Position numbers and translations under genes: made by a program
NCBI GenBank assembly: GCA_002796755.1
Contig: PHFE01000129.1
Location: 445,710-509,709, forward strand
Direction: 5' to 3'
Length of the DNA: 64,000 nt
DNA from: Paracorniculantispora psalliotae
Lineage: Eukaryota > Ascomycota > Sordariomycetes > Hypocreales > Cordycipitaceae
Notes under the pieces: generated by a model
What the model saw: the letters and a program-made list of their open reading frames with translations, nothing else
Database searches by the model: none
Told to the model about the DNA's origin: nothing
Shown: piece by piece, positions 56,568 to 64,000 of the stretch
Layout of the letters: each line of letters starts with the position of its first letter
Numbering within the stretch: the first letter of the stretch is position 1

Positions 56568-59158
56568 ATGCACAACAGCGCGGAGCTTGCGGAGCCGTCG
56601 CCTTCGGCTGCTGGGCACATGAGTCTGGAGCAGGAAAGCGACTACCAGAGTGACGGCGACGAAGATGTCGGGCGCGGCGTAAAGAGAAAACGGCCAATAT
56701 CTGTTTCGTAAGTCAATTCCATCTTTCCATCTCCACATCCCTGGCCCACAGCAGCGTCACTGCATAGGAGCAGCACATGTCGAAGTCGCCCTCATCAAGT
56801 CCTCCAGCGGGGACGCATTGCCCAAAGAAATTATCCCTTGGTTCAGATACTAATCTTATAATCCCCAGGTGCGAGCTTTGCAAGCAACGAAAAGTACGCT
56901 TTCTGCTTTAAAACGAATTCCAGCCGCTAATCTAGATTCAGGTAAAATGTGATCGAGGCCAGCCTTCATGTGGCTGGTGCAGCCGTAATGGGGCGACTTG
57001 CGAATACAAAGAGCGCAAAAAGCCTGGTTTACGAGCAGGATACGGAAAAGAGCTGGAGCAGCGACTCGATAAACTCGAAGGCATATTATCTTCCCACTCT
57101 AAAATCTTGCAGAGTATCGGCCACACAATACCCAATGGCGTGCAAAACAGCAACCAAAGTATGCCCAGCGAGCAAGGTACGCCAGGCGAGTCTACACATT
57201 TATTTCGACCGCAAGACCAGCTACGGACACCACAAGCAGAGGCAAGTCTGTACATGGCGAAGCAATCCTCTTTTACACCCAGCTCTCAGAATGCCGAATT
57301 CTCAGTCAACCAGACCCCGATGATGCACGATGGCTTCCAACAGGGATCAATGTCGGCCATGTCGACGGCATCGCATCCGGCTTCCGCCGCACAAGATTAC
57401 TATCAAAACGCTCATACAAATATACCTCCGCATACAGGAGCACAAGGACCGGACCAAGATCTTCCTCCATATGATCTGGTGTACTCACTGGTGGATCTGT
57501 ATTTTAAGAACATCAACACTTGGTGTCCTATCCTACACCGAAAAACCACTTTGGATAGTTTGTTTGGCCCATCCACGCTACAGGAGACAGACAGGATACT
57601 GCTTCACGCCATTGTTGCGACCACTATGCGATATTCGTCTGATACTCGACTTACGGAGGAGAGACGGCGAAGCTATCACAGGATTTCGAAAGACAAAGTT
57701 CTCCTGTATGGCATGGAAAACTCGTCCGTCAAATCACTGCAAGCCCTTGTAATTTTGGCATTGGACCTTTGTGGAAGCAGCAACGGGCCTCCTGGCTGGA
57801 ATATTATGGCACTCATCACCCGCTCCGTGGTTCAACTTGGACTGGCCGTTGAGACTACGTCCTCCATGGTCTCTCCAAACTTTACGTCCATATACACACT
57901 GAGAGCAATGGTCCTCCCAGAACCGAAAGATTTCATCGAGGAAGAATCTCGACGCCGTTTATTCTGGATGATATATCTCCTGGATCGCTATGCGACCATT
58001 GCCACGGCGTTTGAGTTTGCGCTGGATGACAGAGAAATCGACCGCAGCCTTCCTTGCCGCGACGATCTTTGGATTGCAAATCGCAAAGTCGAAACTAAAT
58101 GGTTTAGAACGGACAGCATCCCAGATGCAGTACCGCATAATGACTTGAGCGCCACGGAACACTTGGGGGCCTTTTCTTACTACATTGAAGTTTTGGGGAT
58201 TCTGACCAAAATCCACAAGTTTTTGAAGCAGCCCGTGGATATTGGCGTCGTAGAAGATGTCGAAAGATGGCAGCTTCGATATAAAGAACTGGATAACATG
58301 CTGACATCCTGGAAGTACGGTCTTCCCGGCGAGTTCAGCAACATGGCCAAAATATTCCAGCCCGGCAGCCGCAGCTTGAGCTGCAACTGGGTCATGCTTC
58401 ACGCAACCTATCACACGGCGGTGATTCGACTTCACTCGTCCGCCGCCTATCCGACAACGCGATCGCCCATATTCACCCCTTCCTACAGCGCATCGCAACG
58501 ATGTCTCGGCGCAGTTGAGAATATTGCAGCCTTGGCCGAGTTTGCGTCGACCAATGGCTACATCCCGAGACTGGGGCCGCCTTTTGCCTTCACGGTCTGG
58601 GTATCCGCTCGATTGCTTCTAGTACACGGATCAACCGTGGAGCACAAGTTGTCGCCGCAGATTGCGTTCTTTGTCGACACCCTGGGGGCCCTCGGCGCTT
58701 TCTGGCCCGTCGCGGCACGCTACTGCAGCCTGCTGCAGAGGGTCCTCGACGAGCACAGGGACAGTGAGCAAAAGGGCGACGGCATCACGCCGAGCTCGGT
58801 GAAGATTCTGGCCGACATGCGGCGCACCGCATTTGACCTAGACTTTCTTATCTCCCACCAGCCGCGACACGGAACGACCGCGATGAGCCGCCTGCCGAGC
58901 GTGACGCCGGCGCGAACGCCGGCGCCGAATGAGCTGGAGTATCTCGACGTCTTTGACTTTTTCAACGTGCCGCGTTTGCCCATGTCGGGAGAGGGTCTGG
59001 CAGTGCCGAACGAGGCTGTGACACAGCCAGAAATGCACGCGGTCAACAACAATCCGCCGCCCGGCATCCCGACGGATTTTAACATTACCAACTTTATGAT
59101 GGATGTAAATAGCGACTGGTTCAAGCAGGAGGGTGGAAAGTATTTGGCTCAGGGATGA
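56568..59158 (+). CDS. Zn2Cys6 transcription factor, likely L-rhamnose pathway regulator
   Basis: Exons 56568-56707, 56869-56893 (25 nt) and 56942-59158 give 793 residues. The zinc cluster CX2CX6CX6CX2CX6C (about 47-73; CELCKQRK|VKCDRGQPSCGWC..TC) is spread over three exons, the tiny middle exon supplying CELCKQRK. A basic linker (KERKKPGLRAGYGKE) and a short coiled coil (LEQRLDKLEGILSSHSKIL) follow, then the fungal-specific TF domain (about 225-480) with FKNINTWCPILHRKTT and the SRRRLFWMIYLLDRY motif. The N terminus has an acidic run and KRKRP. Its divergence from rhamnonate dehydratase suggests a role like yeast TRC1 in rhamnose clusters. That target is inferred from position only. Confidence 0.85.
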
Positions 59159-59281
59159 GCTTTTTGTATATTCGGACATGTAAATGACACGCTTTGATTT
59201 TATATCATGATATCTACCCCAAATAATAGCCTCTATATTTACGCTAAAAGAAGAAAATGACTGTCCATGCACACTCCGGTC

Positions 59282-60408
59282 TCAATTGTCGGTAGGGACC
59301 ATGGCAGTCTCAAAAATGTCGCCGTTGCAGAACTGCACCCAGCCATCGAGGTTCATCCTCTTAAAGACGGTGCTGAACTTGTCACTGCCCTTGCCTGCAC
59401 CCTTGCGTGCGCAAATCTCCTTGCGCAGGTCGTCGGGGTAGGTCTGGGCGTCGTCGTCCGGAGGGTACTCGATATGGAACACGGGCTTGCCCGCATCGAT
59501 AAACTTGTGAAAGGTCGCGCACTCGGGGTCGTCGCGGTCGGCAGCGCACTGCTCGTTGACGGAGAAGTCGACAATGTGCATGACGTCGTCGATGATGTCG
59601 GCCGCGTTCTTGAGACCGATAGACATGTTGTACTTGCTGGCCTCGTCGTGGAGGAAGTTCATATAGTCGATGGAGTCCTGCGCCGTGAGTCCCAGGTTGT
59701 TTTCAGCGTTTTGCTGCCATTCCATGTTAGAGCGAGTCCAAAAATAAGAGAGAGAGTGTGTGTGACAGGGCAACTTACGAAGCCGTCGACGTTGTCGGGG
59801 TCAATAGCATCACAACCCCTGTTGGCAGCCATGGCAATACGCTTCTTCATGATATCGCGGACCTTGGTGCTACCGATGCGAGCCCAGCGCTCATCCTTCC
59901 ACTCGGGCAGAGTGCCACCGAGATCCTCAGGAGGGAAGTCCTTGCCGTCGGGACGGCCCTTTTCCCATGTGCCTGCACTAAAGTAGCAGACGACCTTTTT
60001 GCCGAGGTAGTGCAGCTTGTCAATGGTTTCCTTGTCATTCTCAAACACGTCAAAGTCCCAGACGGCAACGTTGGGCGTGAAATCGACGTCTCTGCGGATG
60101 GTATTCTTGAGGACAATCTGCCAGGAGTCACCAATCTTGGGCGTCCATTTGGATGAACGGCCGGTAACGTTGACCAAGTCAAGGTTTGTGCTGTTGGTGG
60201 CGCTGGTGCTGCTGTGGCTATTATCGTCATGGCCACCCTTGTGTCTTGTCAAGCCGACGCCGAGACCAACAGACAGTCCGATAATGACAGCCAGGGAGAC
60301 TCCGGCAATGGTCATCTTCTTCCAAGTTGCCATGGTCTGCTTGGCGGGGCTCGGAGACTGCTTCTCCTTGGCAACATCGTTCTCGATGTGGCTATTGCTG
60401 TCGCTCAT
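59282..60408 (-). CDS. Membrane-anchored GH114 glycosidase (endo-alpha-1,4-polygalactosaminidase type)
   Basis: Exons 59779-60408 and 59282-59713 give 353 residues. A short Lys/Ser cytosolic N terminus is followed by one TM signal-anchor (about 33-53, MTIAGVSLAVIIGLSVGLGVGL), then a Ser/Thr/Asn stalk and the GH114 barrel: WQIVLKN, VAVWDFDVFENDKETIDKLH, KVVCYFSAGTWEKGRPD, GCDAIDPDNVDGF and MHIVDFSVNEQC. The conserved acids in the last two segments are the likely catalytic pair. The type II topology equals that of Aspergillus Ega3, which cleaves galactosaminogalactan. In Aspergillus that gene sits in a synthesis cluster; none of those partners is visible here. Confidence 0.93.
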
Positions 60409-63214
60409 CTTGGCAGAGGTATCCAGGTGTGGGGAGTGAAGAGAGAGAAAATTGCTCATCAGTTTTGGAGATAGGCGGAAGAGGATATGTACTAGGTATT
60501 TATTCTGCGCCCCAGTAGAGAGCGTGCCAGGTTGATAGGGTATAAGAGGCGGACTGTGAAGGAAGGGCGCGCGTTTCACTGCCCTGGTGCGGTGAGGCTC
60601 GCCGACGAATCGTTCACGGCTAAACTAACAAATCTGGTAGGAGAAACAGCTCATGCTCAACGGGTGTCAGCGAGCCCCATCTACAATGTACGGATGACGA
60701 GCCCGGACTAAACGAAACGGGATGTCGGCCGAGCAAGGAAGGCGGCGCACAATGCAAACCAAACGAGAAAGCGATGAAGATTCGGCAATGGTGGACACGA
60801 TTGTGGTGTGCGCACTGAATCGTAAATCAGCCTTGCTGTTTGCTGATAGAGTCTAGAATAAAGATGCTGCTAGCGCAGGTTCTCTCAGTCGGCGATGCGG
60901 TGCCCGGCAGTGAGAACCGGGCTGTGCCATTCGGGGCTGTACCGAAGTTTTGTGGCGCAGCTCCGGTTCTGGACTCAAAACCGCCGGCCACGAGCCACGA
61001 ACCATCGGCTCAGCCCAGCAGTAATAAAAGCCCAAAAATACTTCAATAGCTTACTTTATTTGATAATATTTTAACATGTTGCGGCTTTATTCTCACGGTG
61101 GATGATGAGCAAAGCGGACGGGCTTGTCAGGAACTAGCGAAAGCGAATGGAGTTGCTCATGGTCAGGCTCGTTGTTAAGAATGTGGCCCAGGTGGAATGC
61201 CTGACAGGCAGTCCGCACAGATCGCGTAGCGTCTCCATTGAACAAGGTGACAGGACAGGCGAACCCGGGGACAACGGGGACAACGGGGACAACGGGGAGA
61301 CGGGGATATGCATTGAACGATGCAAGCTCTCCGGGGTTGGACGATTAAAGAAGTTGGATGCGCCAGCAGTGGACTGTGAGCAGAACATTTTGCTATATTA
61401 GCGAAGGATCCGTAAATCGGCAAGTTGTGTTGGGCACCATCACATCTGCATGAGGGAAGTTGACGTGTATGCCGATGCAGATCAGCGTGATGAGCTACTG
61501 CAGAGCAGAACTGCATGTGAGTTTTGTGAGTCTTTTCTATTGGTTCGCCCAATCTTGCCCAGCGCTGCATGTTGCTGCATGTTGTTCTTGCTACTGCATC
61601 CTTCTCTCCCCCTTTTCTTGAATGTATTGCGGCAGCTTTGAGCAAGTTTCAGGACACGCTGCAGTGTACATTGTCCGGCCTGATACGGCAGTAGGCTACA
61701 TGTTCCCAGGGGTCAACTCTGGAGCCACGACAATAGGAGTTTACCGCGACCGCACAATACGGCGACAAGCGTATACATTGCCGCATGCTTTGGCTGGTCT
61801 GGCCATGGCCACTCATGCGCTGCCCAAAGTTGGAGGTTGCCAGCGCCCCAGCTCAGGCTGCTGAGATGTCCGAGTGTGACCAAGACGGCAGCGAGCCTTT
61901 TCGCTCTCAGTCACTCTCACACAGTCTGTCACTGGCTTGGTGCTTGCGTCTTCCGTTGCGGCTTTGCTCCTTTGCCTGGACCGGCCCTGCATGGCTCCAT
62001 CCGCTAGGCCAGGGCCAACCGGAGCCTGCCACAGTTGCGCACTGGATCCTGCCAATAGCACCTGGGGCTGGCCGGACTGGCGTTGCTGTGGTGGAAATTG
62101 GCCACACCCAAAACGGAAAGCCTGCACGCTTCCGCGCTGTGATGCTGTTTGCGGCCAGGGCCTTGTCAGGGTCCGCCGTCGAGCAACTATGCGCCTGGTC
62201 GGCTGCCCTGTCTCATCAGTTGCGATTGTTTTGCTTCAATGACGTTATCGATACAATGGCTCTCGCGGCTGTTGCCATTTTCCATTAATACTTGCAATTG
62301 GTGCACCCGTCTTCCAGCCAGGATGCATCCCGATGCGCTTCTGCTTGGCCGCTGGACTGTCCGGCCCCTCTCCTCGGTGGCTCTCTTGCAGCATTCCCCA
62401 CTTGGCCGCAACCTTGTGCGTCATCTGGCCGCAGGCTTTTTTTCCTTTGCAGCACCGCTTCGCTCAGCTTCCAGCGCCGTCTGTAAGCTGCTGGCTAATT
62501 GGTCGTCGCGCTGAGCACAAAGTGAAAAGACACAGAGCTTTAGGATGAAGCGCTCAGACGGTGACCAGGGAGAGGGACAGCATATCAACAGGGGCCCTTT
62601 CAGACTCGATTCAATTCATCCAAAAGCCACATGCATTGCCCCCTCTTCCCCGAGCCGTTACCCCTGGCTGCTGCAAGGAGAAGCTTGCCGGCCAAGAGGA
62701 CATGAAGAACCGCTAAAAAAAAATGAAGAAACAGGAAAGAAAAAGCTCTGCTGGTGCTGCAAAATGCTCCATGCGCGCCGATGCTGCTGCATTCAGGTCC
62801 AGCGCTAGTAATCCATGTTTCACTGCCGGACACAGCAACGTGACGTAGCAACACTTCATCTGCGTCTGCCCTGAGCAGGCTGAAGTGAGCAGCGAGTAAC
62901 ACGGCATCCACGGATAGCTCCATTGCATCCAAGACGTCAGCCACGTAATTTCAGACCGGCTCCTGCGACCAAACAGCTATAGCAAAGCTCTCCCCTCATT
63001 GACCCAGACATGCTAGCTGGTACCACCTTGGTTAGCACCACACACCACACACACAACATCCTCCTGCACCACTCACCTCTCACTCGCAAAGCCCTCTTCT
63101 CAAACCCTCCTCACACCTTTGCATTTTTCCTTTCCCTTCCATATCTCTCCACTGAGCCCAGCCCTTTAGCAGGACAAGAAAAAAAAGTCCCCATTAATTT
63201 CTGTAATATCCACC
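60409..63214. other. 2.8-kb intergenic region with a G-quadruplex minisatellite
   Basis: Between the divergent GH114 and CBM48 genes. Besides the G-rich repeat (separate entry), it has many frames of 60-170 residues without motifs or splice logic. The last 250 bp before the CBM48 start are pyrimidine-rich and CACA-rich, like a fungal leader. No gene is supported. Confidence 0.5.
61267..61305 (+). repeat. G-rich 9-bp minisatellite with five GGGG runs
   Basis: Three GGGGACAAC units (61267-61293) followed by GGGGAGAC and GGGG. Five GGGG runs with 4-5 nt loops make a strong intramolecular G-quadruplex candidate on the plus strand. Confidence 0.85.
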
Positions 63215-64000
63215 ATGGGCAGCTATACTTTCAAGTGGTAAGTTCCTTTTGCGCGCGCGCGCGCCGCTGTCTCTATTGCCCCCTTGTGCCACGCTCTGTA
63301 CCTCTCGTGCCCGTGTCCTGGCCCTGTCCGTCCGTTCAGTCCGCCCACGCCAGGTCAACCCGCGACACCAAATTCCTCCCCAGGCAACCGCACTTTTGGC
63401 ATTCCGTTTGCAGCACTCAACACTTTCAACACCAGAGATATCCTTCCTTGCGCTCTTTCGCCTCTCCATCTCATCCTCATTCTTTTATTATTTCCTTAAT
63501 CGCCGCTTTTCTCTAATCTTTGCTTCTCTTCTTCCAGGGAACACCCCGCCGAGGAAGTCTACGTTACCGGTACCTTTGACAACTGGACCAAGAGTGTTCA
63601 GCTCGAAAAGCGAGGCGACGTTTTTGAAAAGACTGTTGACCTCGAAATCCCATCCGACAAAGTCTACTACAAGGTTAGTCAACACAGTCCATGTTTCATG
63701 ATTCAATTCTGCGGCGCGCACCTCTCGTCGATGCTGAGCTGCTCCCCCGCGACCGCACGCGGCCGCAGCACCCCGCGCGACCAATCGTCAGGCACTCGCC
63801 GTGCGCCCAACCATCGCAATGCGGCAGAGGAAGCTATATGGGAATCACATTTACCTCAATTTTGGCACATGAATATCATCTGTCGAAATTTGGTGGCAAA
63901 CTGGTTCGAAACCAGCTAGTGCGCAATCTGCGAGTTGCGACGCCCGACACGGAAGCTTCTAGCATCGCCAATTGCACTTTGGATCACAGCGCACTCTTTC
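63215..64000 (+). CDS. CBM48 (AMPK-beta/Crp1-Mdg1-like) protein, 5' part only
   Basis: Exons 63215-63237 and 63538-63673 are inside the window. The donor at 63674 opens an intron that does not close with a recognisable continuation before the right edge. The visible 53 residues read MGSYTFKWEHPAEEVYVTGTFDN.. through KTVDLEIPSDKVYYK, the N-terminal glycogen-binding (CBM48/E-set) fold of yeast Crp1 and Mdg1 and of AMPK beta subunits. Starting at residue 1 with the domain favours the Crp1/Mdg1 type, whose yeast members are linked to cruciform-DNA binding and pheromone signalling. The 300-bp first intron contains a (GC)n run at 63251-63264. Coding ends at 63673 within this window. Confidence 0.85.

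Noticed and set aside
61785..62288. 167-residue open frame in the right-hand gap
   Set aside because: Low-complexity, Trp/Ala/Leu-rich composition, no domain, and no intron or start context to support it.
63890..63920. TTCGAAA loop with CTGG/CCAG stem, tRNA T-arm-like
   Set aside because: Stem is only four pairs and no acceptor, D or anticodon arm can be built around it; no other B-box-like string in the window gave a tRNA fold.

Overview
The window is nuclear DNA of a filamentous ascomycete (Pezizomycotina; most likely Sordariomycetes, plausibly Hypocreales, by overall protein similarity from memory; genus not determined). It is intron-rich: most introns are 48-75 bp with GTRNGT donors and TRAY-like branch sites. 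Genes lie on both strands with no operons. The proteins are typical fungal ones: CFEM, Zn2Cys6, a cpc-2-type RACK1, GH114 and fungal L-rhamnose enzymes. Exon models below were built by hand from splice signals, and reading phase was checked across every junction.

Left part (1-15.6 kb): 5' part of a sterol O-acyltransferase (cut by the left edge), a small SR-type splicing factor, a YPR011C-like mitochondrial carrier, ribosomal protein eL18, the mitochondrial rRNA methyltransferase MRM2 (with a GC-AG intron), an unassigned coiled-coil nuclear-type protein, OST3/OST6, the RACK1 orthologue cpc-2 (its 200-bp fourth intron holds a U24-like box C/D snoRNA), and TAF8.

Middle (16-49 kb): a three-domain fusion of isochorismatase-like, AlkB-like and GST-like domains, mitochondrial-type serine hydroxymethyltransferase, ribosomal protein eL19 (start codon split by an intron), the 2,673-residue GCN1, a DHX29/YLR419W-like DEAH helicase, a SART3/Prp24-type splicing factor, a CFEM/mucin/single-TM surface protein, MRPL22 and COX9 on a shared 287-bp promoter, and a possible XRCC2-like protein. 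Several of these act in translation and its control (RACK1, GCN1, eL18, eL19, the helicase).

Right part (49-64 kb): a CECR5-type HAD hydrolase, then an accessory-looking stretch with two enzymes of the non-phosphorylated L-rhamnose pathway (L-rhamnose dehydrogenase and L-rhamnonate dehydratase). A divergent Zn2Cys6 regulator is the likely pathway regulator. Recurrent ACCGTTT sites, one pair forming a perfect inverted repeat, lie in both promoter regions. Next come a membrane-anchored GH114 glycosidase and the first two exons of a CBM48 (Crp1/Mdg1-like) gene cut by the right edge. Long gene-free stretches (41.0-43.8, 50.7-52.4 and 60.4-63.2 kb) hold no coding gene I can support. I found no tRNA, rRNA, CRISPR array or intact transposon.

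The least expected items are the tri-domain fusion with a lost isochorismatase cysteine, the intronic snoRNA, the rhamnose mini-cluster with its candidate operator, and a tandem copy of the MRPL22 3' end.
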